This document shows positions 52,660 to 62,407 of a stretch of DNA of 64,000 nt, piece by piece (position 1 is the first letter of the stretch; each line of letters starts with the position of its first letter). The stretch comes from Flavobacteriales bacterium. Lineage in GTDB: Bacteria > Bacteroidota > Bacteroidia > UBA10329. The position numbers were made by a program, and so were the translations under genes. A model generated the notes under the pieces. The model saw nothing but the letters and a program-made list of their open reading frames with translations. It was not told where the DNA came from and ran no database searches. The DNA is taken from contig WGMW01000002.1 of assembly GCA_016124845.1 (NCBI GenBank), forward strand, positions 30,601 through 94,600, in the 5' to 3' direction.

Positions 52660-53133
52660 ATGAGCATAGTGACATTGAAAGCAGGGGATAAGGCACCGGA
52701 TTTTACTGGAAAAGATCAGGACGGGAACAGCGTTTCGCTATCCGATTTCAAAGGAAAGCGTGTGGTGATTTATTTCTACCCGAAGGATATGACCCCAGGT
52801 TGTACGGCACAGGCCTGCAATCTGGGCGAGAATTACAGCGAACTTCAAAAGCGCGGTTTTGTGGTCATCGGAGTTTCGGCCGATGATGAGAAACGCCACC
52901 AGAAGTTCATTGAGAAGTACAGTCTGCCGTTTACGCTATTGGCAGATACCGACCTGAAGATCATCAAAGCCTATGGCGTTTGGGGATTGAAGAAATTCAT
53001 GGGCAAAGAATATGATGGCATTCACAGAACCACCTTCGTTATTGGCACGGACGGGAAATTGGAAGCAGTCATCACCAAAGTGAACACAAAAGACCATACA
53101 GCTCAGATATTGGAAGAACTGGGCGAGAAATAA
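52660..53133 (+). CDS. bcp: thioredoxin-dependent thiol peroxidase (peroxiredoxin Q)
   Basis: A 157-residue peroxiredoxin that reduces hydroperoxides. The peroxidatic Cys48 and resolving Cys53 sit in [12 protein letters not shown], the atypical 2-Cys arrangement of Bcp. [20 protein letters not shown] and [10 protein letters not shown] are further motifs. recA follows 23 bases downstream on the same strand, linking oxidative defence and DNA repair in one transcript. Confidence 0.96.
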   Translation: MSIVTLKAGDKAPDFTGKDQDGNSVSLSDFKGKRVVIYFYPKDMTPGCTAQACNLGENYSELQKRGFVVIGVSADDEKRHQKFIEKYSLPFTLLADTDLKIIKAYGVWGLKKFMGKEYDGIHRTTFVIGTDGKLEAVITKVNTKDHTAQILEELGEK

Positions 53134-53156
53134 ACCTAACTACAGAAAAGACGATC

Positions 53157-54173
53157 ATGGCAAAAGACGAAAAAGCAGAGAAACTGAAGGCCCTCCAAAT
53201 GGCCATGGATAAACTGGAGAAGGCCCACGGAAAAGGCGCCATCATGCGCATGGGCGATTCGGCCGTGGAAGATGTGGAAGTAATCCCATCGGGTTCCATC
53301 GGATTGGACATTGCGCTCGGAATCGGTGGCTATCCGAAAGGGCGTATCATCGAGATCTACGGGCCTGAATCATCAGGTAAGACCACGTTGGCCATTCACG
53401 CCATTGCGGAAGCGCAGAAGAAAGGCGGCATTGCAGCGATGATCGATGCGGAGCACGCTTTCGACCGCTTTTACGCACAGAGTTTGGGCGTTGACATTGA
53501 TAATCTGCTCATTTCGCAGCCAGATAATGGCGAGCAGGCCTTGGAAATTGCGGAGAACCTTATCCGTTCTGGAGCCATCGACATTATCGTTATCGACTCT
53601 GTTGCGGCACTCACTCCGCGAAGCGAGATAGAAGGAGAAATGGGAGACAGCAAGGTCGGTCTGCAGGCACGTTTGATGTCGCAGGCGCTGCGTAAGCTCA
53701 CAGGAACCATCAGCAAGACAGGCGCTGTTTGCATCTTCATCAACCAGTTGCGTGAGAAGATCGGGGTGATGTTTGGAAATCCTGAGACAACAACAGGTGG
53801 TAACGCATTGAAGTTCTATTCATCTGTTCGTCTGGACATCCGTAGAGCAGGGCAGATAAAGAGCGGAGAAGACACCACGGGAAACCGCGTTCGCGTGAAG
53901 GTGGTGAAGAACAAGGTCGCACCTCCGTTCCGCAAGGCCGAATTCGACATCATGTATGGCGAAGGCATCTCCAAAGTGGGTGAGATCATCGACCTTGGTG
54001 TGGACCATGGCATTGTGAAGAAGAGCGGTTCGTGGTTCAGTTATAGCGAAACCCGCTTGGGACAAGGACGTGATGCGGTGAAAGAACTGCTGCTCGACAA
54101 TCCAGAGCTGATGGAGGAGCTGGAAGGAAAGATCAAGGATTCGATAACTGGAAAAGTGCCTGTGGCGGAATGA
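53157..54173 (+). CDS. recA: recombinase A
   Basis: The 338-residue recombinase and SOS coprotease forms the filament for strand exchange. Walker A is GPESSGKTT (residues 69-77), Walker [11 protein letters not shown], and the DNA-binding L1/L2 loops lie around [20 protein letters not shown]. Length and motifs are normal, with no intein. Its stop overlaps by four bases (ATGA) the start of a TPR lipoprotein, an unusual partner for recA. Confidence 0.99.
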   Translation: MAKDEKAEKLKALQMAMDKLEKAHGKGAIMRMGDSAVEDVEVIPSGSIGLDIALGIGGYPKGRIIEIYGPESSGKTTLAIHAIAEAQKKGGIAAMIDAEHAFDRFYAQSLGVDIDNLLISQPDNGEQALEIAENLIRSGAIDIIVIDSVAALTPRSEIEGEMGDSKVGLQARLMSQALRKLTGTISKTGAVCIFINQLREKIGVMFGNPETTTGGNALKFYSSVRLDIRRAGQIKSGEDTTGNRVRVKVVKNKVAPPFRKAEFDIMYGEGISKVGEIIDLGVDHGIVKKSGSWFSYSETRLGQGRDAVKELLLDNPELMEELEGKIKDSITGKVPVAE

Positions 54174-55201
54174 GGCGAGCCCTTTTAGTTGTAAGTATTG
54201 CGTTGCTTGGTTTCGGTTGCGACACGTCTACCAAAGAAGCGAATCAGGAATCGGTTGAAGAGGTAAGCGCTGTATTGCCAGGCGAGGCCAAACTCGACAG
54301 TTTGACCAAGCTTATTGAGGCAAACCCGAACGACCCGAAGCTGCTGAACGAACGTTCCAAGGTTTTTCTGGAGGTGAACGAGACCAATTATGCCTTGGCT
54401 GATGTGGGACGTGCGTTGATGATGGATAGCACTATTGCCGATTTCTACCTCACCATTTCCGATGTCTACTTTCGGCTGAACAAGCCGCAATTGTGTTTGA
54501 GTGCGCTACAGAAAGCACATGCGTTGCAGCCTGATATGCTCGAACCGTTGTACCGCTTGGCGCAGTTCAGTCTCTACATTGATAAGTTTCAGGAGTGCAT
54601 CAACTATGCGAATGACATGCTGCGCATCAATGCGCGGGATGACCGTCCGTTCATGGTAAAATCATTGTGCTACAGCGAGTTGGGCGATACCACCAAGGCC
54701 ATTGAGAACATGCTGGAGGCCGTGACACTCAATCCAGACAATTTTGATGGCTACATGCAGCTTGGTGTGCTTCATTACCACAAAAAAGATCCGCGTGCCG
54801 AAGATTATTTCAGGGCGGCATTGGACATACGCCCAGATGATATTCTGACGCTGTACGACCTGGGGCTTTTCTATCAGGACAACGACAGGTTGAATGATGC
54901 GCTGCGCACCTATACGCATATCTTGGAATTGGACAGCACCTACACCAACGCCTACTACAACATGGGCTACATTCATTATCAGTATCTGAAGGAATACGAT
55001 AAAGCGTTGGAGAATTTTGACAAGGCCGTCAAGCTCAATCCGAAGTATCATCAGGCTGTTTACATGCGCGGTCTGTGCTACGAGGCCAAAGGCGATGTGC
55101 AGCGGGCGAAATCTGAGTATTCGTATGCCATTCAGTTGAATCCAGACTACAAATTGGCAGCAGATGGTCTTACGAGATTGTTAAGTAAGACACCCAAATA
55201 G
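54170..55201 (+). CDS. tetratricopeptide-repeat lipoprotein
   Basis: A 343-residue lipoprotein (signal [17 protein letters not shown], Cys17) with seven or eight TPR units: examples are [40 protein letters not shown] and [23 protein letters not shown] arrays mediate protein contacts; partner unknown. Translation is coupled to recA by an ATGA overlap, though the product is exported while RecA is cytoplasmic, so the linkage is probably for expression level only. Confidence 0.9.
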   Translation: MRRALLVVSIALLGFGCDTSTKEANQESVEEVSAVLPGEAKLDSLTKLIEANPNDPKLLNERSKVFLEVNETNYALADVGRALMMDSTIADFYLTISDVYFRLNKPQLCLSALQKAHALQPDMLEPLYRLAQFSLYIDKFQECINYANDMLRINARDDRPFMVKSLCYSELGDTTKAIENMLEAVTLNPDNFDGYMQLGVLHYHKKDPRAEDYFRAALDIRPDDILTLYDLGLFYQDNDRLNDALRTYTHILELDSTYTNAYYNMGYIHYQYLKEYDKALENFDKAVKLNPKYHQAVYMRGLCYEAKGDVQRAKSEYSYAIQLNPDYKLAADGLTRLLSKTPK

Positions 55202-55221
55202 TTGATGGCATACTTCTTGCC

Positions 55222-55251
55222 TTGCAAGCAGCCGTTCAATTTCTAACTTTA
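55222..55251 (+). promoter_or_regulatory. Bacteroidota-type promoter
   Basis: TTG, then 19 bases, then TAACTTTA, which matches seven of eight positions of the -7 element TAnnTTTG. It lies 25 bases before the ATG at 55276. Confidence 0.5.
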
Positions 55252-55275
55252 TCGCTCCTTAAAAACTACCGACCT

Positions 55276-55806
55276 ATGAAACGCAATTTTTTCGCAACCA
55301 TTCTGATGTTGGCATTGCTACCTGGTTACACCATGGCTCAAGATGCCTTGTGTGACAATCTGAAAAAGGTGGTGGATGCTGGTCAGGATTACTTCAAAGA
55401 CATTCGAGGTGAAGAAACCTCGCTGGAGATACGTGGAGTTCCCAAGCCATACAACAAATCGACCGTTACATTGAAGGACGGTGTGGAAATGTTGATCACA
55501 GCGGATGAAATGTACCCTGAAGCAGTTACTTATTTGGATGAGACACGATTCTATTCTCAGGAGTTGGAGTCAAGCTACCAGAAGTTGAAAGAAACGTTGA
55601 CCTCTTGCTTGGGTGACAACTGGGTAACGCAGGAGAAGGACAAGACCAACGACATTTTCTTGGAGGATACCGATTTCAAGAAATTCATCATGCGAGAGAA
55701 CAAGCAAGGTAAGAAAGTGAAGATCGAGCTTTATATGTACAACCAGCGCGAGTTGAACACATGGGTGGTTGAATTGAAAGTATTCGGTATCGGTCGTAAG
55801 ATCTGA
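55276..55806 (+). CDS. secreted hypothetical protein
   Basis: A 176-residue protein with a signal peptide (MKRNFFATILMLALLPGYTMA-Q) chosen from the ATG at 55276. The mature part is alpha/beta with a conserved-looking DALCDNLKKVVDAGQDYFKD opening and a strand-rich end (KKVKIELYMYNQRELNTWVV). Cys residues at both ends may form a disulfide. I do not recognise a named family. It has its own promoter and a strong terminator. Confidence 0.75.
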   Translation: MKRNFFATILMLALLPGYTMAQDALCDNLKKVVDAGQDYFKDIRGEETSLEIRGVPKPYNKSTVTLKDGVEMLITADEMYPEAVTYLDETRFYSQELESSYQKLKETLTSCLGDNWVTQEKDKTNDIFLEDTDFKKFIMRENKQGKKVKIELYMYNQRELNTWVVELKVFGIGRKI

Positions 55807-55826
55807 CGATACAGGCTAAGATTTCG

Positions 55827-55861
55827 AAAGCCCTCTTGCTGAAAAGTGAGAGGGCTTTTTG
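55827..55861 (+). terminator. rho-independent terminator
   Basis: A stem of AAAGCCCTCT and AGAGGGCTTT with a 12-base loop is followed by a T run. It closes the gene ending at 55806. Confidence 0.9.
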
Positions 55862-55992
55862 TTTCAGAACTCCACGGCTTGAAAACGGGGGTGTCCGAAA
55901 TGCCGGTTCTGTGAATGAATCCAGTTATTCTTATTAAAAAGAAGGAGATGTGGAAAATGGTTGAAACCATTCCTGAACAAGTTTATTCCACC

Positions 55993-56020
55993 ATAGCCCA
56001 CGATTTAAATCGTGGGCTAT
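55993..56020. repeat. 28-bp perfect palindrome (REP-like)
   Basis: Half-site ATAGCCCACGATTT meets its exact complement. This is a familiar dispersed palindrome of Bacteroidota, often near REP-associated transposase genes, none of which is in the window. A second hairpin (AACCGTT-TT-AACGGTT, 56038-56053) lies 17 bases on. The rest of 55862-56121 shows no gene. Confidence 0.9.
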
Positions 56021-56121
56021 GATGGACGCAGGGCACCAACCGTTTTAACGGTTTTGTAGGCAGGTCTACCATTGGCAAGTGTGATTCCGGTTGTTTTCGG
56101 ACACCCCAATTTTCAAAACCT

Positions 56122-56931
56122 TCAAGGTCTCATAAACCCCGCAAGAAGCTCTAAAAACTCTTTGTAGACATGCGGATTGGTGGCAATGATCTCTTTGGTG
56201 AAAATGGCATCATCTCCGCCTGAGAAATCGCTGACCGTTCCGCCAGCTTCGCGAACAAGCAGAATTCCAGCCGCTACATCCCACGGACTGAGACTGTATT
56301 CGTAGAACCCATCAAAACGACCAGCGGCAACGTACGCAAGGTCGGTGGCCGCAGAACCTGGCCGCCTGATGCCATGCGAATGTTTCATCAGGTGTTTGAA
56401 GAGATTGAGGTATTGGTCGAGCAGATGATAGTCGTAATACGGAAACCCTGTTCCGAACAGCGAATCTTCAACCGTTTTGGCTTCCGAAACATGAATGCGG
56501 TTTCCATTGAGATAGGCACCACCATTCTTCCAGCCGAAGAACATCTCGTCCTGATTCATCTCATACACCACCCCCAGCAGCGGTTCTTTCTCGGAAACGA
56601 GCGCTATGCTCACAGCAAATAAAGGCATGCCGTGGATGAAATTGGTGGTGCCATCCAGCGGGTCGATCACCCACTTCAGCGGATTTTCGTCTCTGTGTTC
56701 AGTGCCTTCTTCCGTGATAAATCCTGCTTCGGGAAGAATGTCCTTTAAGCGGCCTACGATCAGCTTCTCCGATTCCTTGTCCACATACGAAACGAAATCG
56801 TTATGACCCTTGGCCTCCACTTTTTTGGTAGAGAACACCTTGCGCTCTGTAAGGATGAAAACACCTGCATCCCAGGCCACATTGCGGACCTTCTCGGTCA
56901 GGTCTTTCAGTTGTTGGTTGCTGAACGCCAT
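56122..56931 (-). CDS. suhB: inositol monophosphatase family protein
   Basis: A 269-residue Mg-dependent phosphatase. The metal-binding motifs are EEGTEH, WVIDPLDGTTNFIHG and SPWDVAAGILLVREAGG. Members act on inositol-1-phosphate, but in bacteria SuhB can also have a ribosomal or transcription role; a Bacteroidota substrate is not established. Its start overlaps the lgt stop by one base (TGATG). Confidence 0.92.
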   Translation of the reverse strand: MAFSNQQLKDLTEKVRNVAWDAGVFILTERKVFSTKKVEAKGHNDFVSYVDKESEKLIVGRLKDILPEAGFITEEGTEHRDENPLKWVIDPLDGTTNFIHGMPLFAVSIALVSEKEPLLGVVYEMNQDEMFFGWKNGGAYLNGNRIHVSEAKTVEDSLFGTGFPYYDYHLLDQYLNLFKHLMKHSHGIRRPGSAATDLAYVAAGRFDGFYEYSLSPWDVAAGILLVREAGGTVSDFSGGDDAIFTKEIIATNPHVYKEFLELLAGFMRP

Positions 56932-58094
56932 CAGTATTTCACCAGTTTGTTGCCCACTTTGGGGATGATGATGATGCCGATGAGCCCCAGCAGGATCATG
57001 ACGGAAGAGATGATCTCCGCCTGCGTGATACCATGACCAAGGATATGATATTCGTTATTGATGCGTATCTGTTCAATGAGCAAACGCTCTATGCCTGAAA
57101 GCAGTAGATACCACACCGCCAGTTGTCCTGGAACTTTCCAGCGCTTGCGCATAAACCATAGGAAACTGAAAATGAGCAACGCCATCATGGTCTCGTAGAG
57201 TGGGGTGGGATAGGCATAGCCTGTAAGGCTTGTGTAACCCATCTGCGCAAAATCTGTCTTCAGGTCGATGCCGAGCACGTTATTCGGGTAATTGTAAGCC
57301 CAGAGCCAGTCGGGAAGCCAGCTCATCCAATCGGGTTTGGGCGCATCGTTCGGTATTCCCCAGTCGCCATCGCCCGCCAATTGGCAACCAAGCCGTCCGA
57401 TACCGTAGGCGAGCATCAGCCCTGGTAGCGTGGCATCTGTGAGGTGGATGATCGGGATGTTGTTCTTTTTGGCGTAATACCAGATAGCGGCCGTGGCACA
57501 GATGAATCCACCCAAAAATGAGAGCCCGCTGAATGACACCAGCGCGTTCATAGGGTCAGCCATCAGGTCATCCCAGTTTTCGAGATTGTGGAAGACCTTG
57601 GCACCCAGAATCCCGAACACCGCAGCCAGTATCGTGATCGTGCTCACATGGTCTTTCGGGTGTACTGTCATTTCCACCTGCTGAGGTTCGGGAAGTGTGA
57701 TTTTGCTGTCGTCATACAGGCGCACGCCCACCGACACAGCGGCACCGATAATGCCACCAAGCAGGCTTCCCTCATACGAAAGGATAAACGCCTGTGGATT
57801 GCCTATCACCGTCTGGAAGTCAAGAACGATTCCCAATAGTTTGTAGCCAATGAGAAAGCCAATGATGCCCGAAACCACCTTTTCGCTCAATGTCGATCTC
57901 TTGCCCACCCACGTCAAACGTTTGATGGAGGGGATGAGTCCTTCGCGCTCCTTTCTGCGCAGTTCGGCCGCCAAGTTCATGCTGGCCGCCATAAAGGCAA
58001 TGGCCACCATCATTCCGAAACTCTGCACCAGTTTGAACGGTGGGATGGGAATTCCTGTCAGGTCCAGAACAAGATCGTATAGCGTTGGGTACAT
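56931..58094 (-). CDS. lgt: prolipoprotein diacylglyceryl transferase
   Basis: A 387-residue inner-membrane enzyme that attaches diacylglycerol to the lipobox Cys of prolipoproteins. The signature YGIGRLGCQLAGDGDWGIPN carries the conserved Gly-Arg of the active site. Seven or more hydrophobic segments are visible. It is about 100 residues longer than the E. coli enzyme; the additional part includes a cytoplasmic-looking loop (RRKEREGLIPSIKRLTWVGK) as in other Bacteroidota members. It is coupled to suhB. Confidence 0.92.
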   Translation of the reverse strand: MYPTLYDLVLDLTGIPIPPFKLVQSFGMMVAIAFMAASMNLAAELRRKEREGLIPSIKRLTWVGKRSTLSEKVVSGIIGFLIGYKLLGIVLDFQTVIGNPQAFILSYEGSLLGGIIGAAVSVGVRLYDDSKITLPEPQQVEMTVHPKDHVSTITILAAVFGILGAKVFHNLENWDDLMADPMNALVSFSGLSFLGGFICATAAIWYYAKKNNIPIIHLTDATLPGLMLAYGIGRLGCQLAGDGDWGIPNDAPKPDWMSWLPDWLWAYNYPNNVLGIDLKTDFAQMGYTSLTGYAYPTPLYETMMALLIFSFLWFMRKRWKVPGQLAVWYLLLSGIERLLIEQIRINNEYHILGHGITQAEIISSVMILLGLIGIIIIPKVGNKLVKY

Positions 58095-58224
58095 GCGTTC
58101 CTTTCGGTTTGAGGGTGCAAAGATGCACTTATTGATGGGAGTGAAGTTTGACGCAGGTTACACTTGCGTTATCACCGCCATCGATCTTCGACTGAATCCT
58201 GTTAAACCCTTACTTTCGTGACCG

Positions 58225-58974
58225 ATGAAAAGACTATCCCTACTTCTCGGTTTCGGTTTCTTGTTTCTAACGGCAGTTGCACAGGAAAATGAGGTGCTCC
58301 TACTTCAGCTGAAAGCTGGCTATTCGCCTGATGTGGCCTTTCGGACCTTGCAACCCCGTGATAAGAACGATTCTGGCGAAAAGCAGGCAATAGACTATCG
58401 GAATAAGGATGAGGTTCCTATTTACGGCAATACCGCCTATGTTTCTGCGTGTTACAACCTCAATCAACACATCGGGGTGGAGGCGGGACTGCAATACGCG
58501 CTCAAAGGCTATCAGACCAAGCAACATGAGCTCACGTACGGTCAATTGATAGACCCGCGCTACGGATTCGTGTACAACCCCAATGCAGGCATGGCCGATA
58601 AGGTCAGGTTCGCGTATCGGTTCCATTATATTGGCATTCCTATCAAGTTCAATTACACGTTGGGTACGGGCAAAACGCGTTTCTTCGGTAGTGTAGCGGT
58701 GGTCACCGAGTTTCTGGTCTCCTCGCAGCAGACAGCGGTTTGGAGCTATTCGGATGGAAGCAAGAAAAGGAATGCAGTCAGTTCTCCTTACGATTTCCGA
58801 ACGGTGAACTTTTCACCCCAACTGAGTGCGGGAGTTGATTATCGCATCAACAACCGAATGGGTGTCTTGGTGGAGCCTACTTTCCGTTTCGGGGCCATCA
58901 ATATTGTTGATGCACCCATCCGAGGCTATCTCTGGAGCTTTGGGCTGAATCTCAGCTACTATTTCGGGCTGTAA
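58225..58974 (+). CDS. PorT-like outer-membrane beta-barrel protein
   Basis: A 249-residue protein with a signal peptide (MKRLSLLLGFGFLFLTAVA-Q) and a small barrel pattern: IGVEAGLQYALKGYQTKQ, FHYIGIPIKFNYTLGTG and, at the end, LWSFGLNLSYYFGL. GLxYxxKG... and YxxIPxxxK are the usual motifs of the outer-membrane beta-barrel family in this phylum. Cargo or role unknown. Confidence 0.82.
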   Translation: MKRLSLLLGFGFLFLTAVAQENEVLLLQLKAGYSPDVAFRTLQPRDKNDSGEKQAIDYRNKDEVPIYGNTAYVSACYNLNQHIGVEAGLQYALKGYQTKQHELTYGQLIDPRYGFVYNPNAGMADKVRFAYRFHYIGIPIKFNYTLGTGKTRFFGSVAVVTEFLVSSQQTAVWSYSDGSKKRNAVSSPYDFRTVNFSPQLSAGVDYRINNRMGVLVEPTFRFGAINIVDAPIRGYLWSFGLNLSYYFGL

Positions 58975-59103
58975 GCCAATTCCTTAGATGCTGAACTCAG
59001 CATCGGTCGTTTGTCCCGAAAAGAGAGCGGTAGGTCGATAAAATTTCATTACTGGTGTGTTGTGGAGGTACTTTCGATAACGCTAACCACTAAACATCAA
59101 GGA

Positions 59104-59604
59104 ATGAAGAACGTATTTACACTATTATTCGCTGTATTGGTTTCAACTGTCGCTTTCGGTCAAAAAAACGCCTGCGACAAATCAGGAAAGGTATTGGTTT
59201 GCCACATTCCTCCTGGAAATCCTGAGAATGCACACGAGATCTGTATCTCGGAGAACGGAGTGCCTGCACACTTGGCTCACGGATGCTACGTAGGCTATTG
59301 CAACCCTGGTGACAACACCAAGTTGGATGGTCAGCATATTGATGAGAACTTCGGAGACTACGTAACTGTATATCCAAACCCGGTGCAGAACGTGATGAGC
59401 TTTGAAATGGTGTTTCCTGAAGATACCAAAGCAGAGATCAGCATCTACGATATGCGAGGAACGCTTGTAGCCAAAGTGTTCGATGGAATGGCAGACAGCT
59501 CCTTCATCATGAACTGGAACGCAGAGCAGTTGGCCGCAGGCATTTATGTGGTGCGTGTTACCACGCCATCCAAGATGCACGTATTCAAAATGAATAAAAG
59601 CTAA
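59104..59604 (+). CDS. short secreted protein with CHxPPGN motif and T9SS sorting domain
   Basis: A 166-residue protein from the ATG at 59104 with signal peptide MKNVFTLLFAVLVSTVAFG-Q. The tiny passenger (about residues 20-70) is VLVCHIPPGNPENAHEICIS followed by PAHLAHGCY, a Cys/His-rich motif also seen, often repeated, in other Bacteroidota surface proteins; metal binding is plausible. The rest is a type A sorting domain (VYPNPVQNVMSFEM, AGIYVVRVTTPS). Nothing else is present, so the motif itself is the whole exported module. Confidence 0.88.
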   Translation: MKNVFTLLFAVLVSTVAFGQKNACDKSGKVLVCHIPPGNPENAHEICISENGVPAHLAHGCYVGYCNPGDNTKLDGQHIDENFGDYVTVYPNPVQNVMSFEMVFPEDTKAEISIYDMRGTLVAKVFDGMADSSFIMNWNAEQLAAGIYVVRVTTPSKMHVFKMNKS

Positions 59605-59628
59605 GCATGTGGTCTAAATGAAACTTGA

Positions 59629-59657
59629 AAGCCTCGGGAATACCTGAGGTTTTTTTG
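59629..59657 (+). terminator. rho-independent terminator
   Basis: A stem CCTCGGG / CCTGAGG with a short loop, followed by a run of seven T, 25 bases after the previous stop. Confidence 0.85.
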
Positions 59658-59745
59658 TTTGGTGTTTTCAGCGGCACAATGCGTTTTAGATTATTTTACG
59701 ACTTTCGTTCATTCTTAACCATCATTTGAACATTTAAACACGGAC

Positions 59746-60882
59746 ATGAAACATATTACATACTTGACCCTTGGTATGCTTACGGGCTCGCTTTTCATTT
59801 TAAACGGCTGTAAAAAAGATTCAAACGACACCTCCTGCGGGGGCGATGGCATTCTCTGCAACGTGGCAGGAGTGGCCGAGCAGAGCGGAGGAGGTGGTAA
59901 CGGAGGAGATGCACTTCAAGCATTTCTCTACTGGCCCATGGATGTGGCCGAAGACACGGATGGGAATATCATCGTTGTCGATTTTAACAATCATTGCGTG
60001 CGTAAGATCGATGAGAACGGGGTGATCAACGTGATCATCGGTTCCGGTGTGCTTGGAGACGACCCGACCGGACAAGCGTTGGACATCAATTTGAATCACC
60101 CTACGTGCCTGACCATAGGCCCTGACGGCAACTATTGGCTATCTGCATGGCACAATTGGAAAGTGAAGCATATCGATCACGCTACAGGCGTGGTCACTTC
60201 GCCTATTGGCACCAGCCAAGGTTTGCTTGGAGACGGAGGTCCGGCCAATGCGGCAAAATTGGATCTGCCAAGCTGTACCGTATTCGATAGCCAAGGCAAT
60301 GCTTACGTTACCGATCAGGCCAACCAGCGCATCAGAAAAGTGGATGTGAACAACATCATCACCACATTTGTAGGGGGCGATGAAGGGTTTGCAGATGGTG
60401 TTGGAGGTGCTGCTCAGTTCAGCCTTCCACGTGGGTCGAATGCAGGACCAGGAGGAAAGATCGACATCTCTAACGATAAGAGTTCTTGGTTGGTGATGGC
60501 CGATACAAAGAACAACCGTGTGCGTAAGATCGACCTTTCAACAGGTGAAGTGACCACCATTGCCGGAACAGGCGACCAAGGTTATTCGGGAGATGGTGGC
60601 CCGGCCACATCAGCGCAGCTTTACTGGCCTACAGACGTGGCAGTTGGTCCGAACAACGTCATCTATGTGGCCGACTCGAAGAACAACGTCATCCGTAAGA
60701 TCGACACGGACGGAACCATCAGCACCGTTGCAGGTTCGGGAGCGTTGGGTCATTCTGACAATGGCACAAAGGCCACTCAGGCCAGCCTCAACAAACCAAC
60801 AGGTGTGTTCGTATCATCAACAGGGGTGCTTTACATTGCCGATACATATAACCATCAGGTAAAGCGCGTTAGCAATCCATAA
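59746..60882 (+). CDS. NHL-repeat lipoprotein
   Basis: A 378-residue lipoprotein (MKHITYLTLGMLTGSLFILNGC lipobox; Cys22) with five or six NHL beta-propeller blades. The blades show the usual phrase pattern VAEDTDGNIIVVDFNNHCVR, TIAGTGDQGYSGDGGPATSA, YWPTDVAVGPNNVIYVADSK and ADTYNHQVKRV. NHL propellers bind proteins or sugars. Its stop overlaps by one base (TAATG) the start of the following gene, with which it shares surface lipoprotein character. Confidence 0.92.
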   Translation: MKHITYLTLGMLTGSLFILNGCKKDSNDTSCGGDGILCNVAGVAEQSGGGGNGGDALQAFLYWPMDVAEDTDGNIIVVDFNNHCVRKIDENGVINVIIGSGVLGDDPTGQALDINLNHPTCLTIGPDGNYWLSAWHNWKVKHIDHATGVVTSPIGTSQGLLGDGGPANAAKLDLPSCTVFDSQGNAYVTDQANQRIRKVDVNNIITTFVGGDEGFADGVGGAAQFSLPRGSNAGPGGKIDISNDKSSWLVMADTKNNRVRKIDLSTGEVTTIAGTGDQGYSGDGGPATSAQLYWPTDVAVGPNNVIYVADSKNNVIRKIDTDGTISTVAGSGALGHSDNGTKATQASLNKPTGVFVSSTGVLYIADTYNHQVKRVSNP

Positions 60883-62387
60883 TGCCCTTCAGCGGCTTCC
60901 TGATGAACACTCCACAGGAAAACGGAAATGGTTCTATTGGCCGTTACGTTTTTCTCTGGAGTGTTCTTTTTTTGCTCTGCACAGTATCAGCTTGCAAGAA
61001 ACCGGATGAAATAGACACCAAGGACTATCCGAAAGATATTGGTGAGATCATGGTGGGGAAATGTGCTGTCTCAGGCTGTCATAATACAAGCAGCAAGGCG
61101 GCTGCCAGCAACCTCGACCTCAGCACGTGGGACGCCATGATGCAAGGAAGCCGAAACGGAGCGGTAACGGTTCCGTTCACTTATACACAGAGTTCACTTT
61201 TCCTGTTCACCAATACCTATCAGGACCTTGGCGTGGTGGTGCCACCATCCATGCCGTACAATCGCACACCGCTTTCGCGGGATGAGGTGCTGGCCATCCG
61301 CTACTGGATAACTGACGGAGCTCCGAACGCCAACGGTACCGTGCGTTTTACCGATGATCCGCATCGCGAGAAATACTACGTGGTAGACCGAGGCTGCGAC
61401 CTTGTGGCCGTTATGGATATGGAAACCGACCTCATTATGCGGTATGTGAAAACCACATTCAACTTGGATGTGGAATTTGCCGAAGAGGTTCATATTGCTC
61501 CCAACGGAGAATTCTGGTATGTGGTGAGCAAGAACGGAGAAGTGATCAGTAAATACAGGACGGACGATGACAGCTACATCGGCACGGTGGTTCTCGACCA
61601 TGGCAAATGGAGATCGTTCTGCATCTCAGATGATTCGCAAAAGGCATTCATCATCAATTCAGAAGCTGCTGGAACTGCGGTCTGCATCGACCTGAATGCC
61701 TTGGATGTCATCCAGTACTACAACGACCTGCCGAATTTTGCTTACCCTTACAGCGCTTGTACGAATGGAAATGAGCTGCTTATCGGCTCTTTGACAGGAA
61801 ATATGATCTACAAACTGAATGTAAGCGATCCACTTTCACCCGTCCTTTCCTCGGTGGTGTTGCAGGATGGTCAGGCACCCGATACCAGTTCCTCGTTCAA
61901 TCCACAGCACATCTTCATTCATCCGAACAATGGCAAGTACTACGTGGCATGTACGGGTACCAACGAAGTACGGGTCTATGATTCCCAAACGGATGCCTTC
62001 ATTACATCCATTGCTGTTGGCATCGGCCCGGAGAATATGACCTGGTCTTCTTCCAAAGACTATCTGTTTGTGGCATCTACAGAAGATACGGAGACTTACT
62101 CGGGCAAACGAGGTTCCATTGCAACCATCGATTGTGCCTCCAATTCAGTCATCTCAACACTTTATGCGGGTTCGCAACCGCATGGCATGGCGGTAGATGA
62201 AACGCACAACCGACTCATTGTGGCCAACCGCAACTTTTCGCAAGATGGCCCCGCCCCTCACCACGTTACCGAATGCAATGGCCGTAACGGCTACATCACT
62301 TACGTGGATCTGAGCACCTTGGAACTTGTGCCTGACAAACGATATGAGGTTTCCGTTGACCCCATTTGTGTTACCATCCGAAATTGA
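60882..62387 (+). CDS. YncE-like beta-propeller lipoprotein with CX4CH cytochrome-like motif
   Basis: A 501-residue lipoprotein (lipobox LLCTVSAC). Residues about 50-140 look like the cytochrome-c-like domain of planctomycete PSCyt1 type: KCAVSGCHNTSSKAAASNLD with a CX4CH heme-type site, and MPYNRTPLSRDEVLAIRYWI, which could provide the distal Met. The C-terminal two-thirds form a YncE-like seven-bladed propeller (KYYVVDRGCDLVAVMDMETD, FVASTEDTETYSGKRGSIAT). A start at 60903 is also possible. Heme attachment to CX4CH would be atypical and is not proven. Confidence 0.82.
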   Translation: MPFSGFLMNTPQENGNGSIGRYVFLWSVLFLLCTVSACKKPDEIDTKDYPKDIGEIMVGKCAVSGCHNTSSKAAASNLDLSTWDAMMQGSRNGAVTVPFTYTQSSLFLFTNTYQDLGVVVPPSMPYNRTPLSRDEVLAIRYWITDGAPNANGTVRFTDDPHREKYYVVDRGCDLVAVMDMETDLIMRYVKTTFNLDVEFAEEVHIAPNGEFWYVVSKNGEVISKYRTDDDSYIGTVVLDHGKWRSFCISDDSQKAFIINSEAAGTAVCIDLNALDVIQYYNDLPNFAYPYSACTNGNELLIGSLTGNMIYKLNVSDPLSPVLSSVVLQDGQAPDTSSSFNPQHIFIHPNNGKYYVACTGTNEVRVYDSQTDAFITSIAVGIGPENMTWSSSKDYLFVASTEDTETYSGKRGSIATIDCASNSVISTLYAGSQPHGMAVDETHNRLIVANRNFSQDGPAPHHVTECNGRNGYITYVDLSTLELVPDKRYEVSVDPICVTIRN

Positions 62388-62407
62388 CAAACCCTAAATA
62401 CATCATC

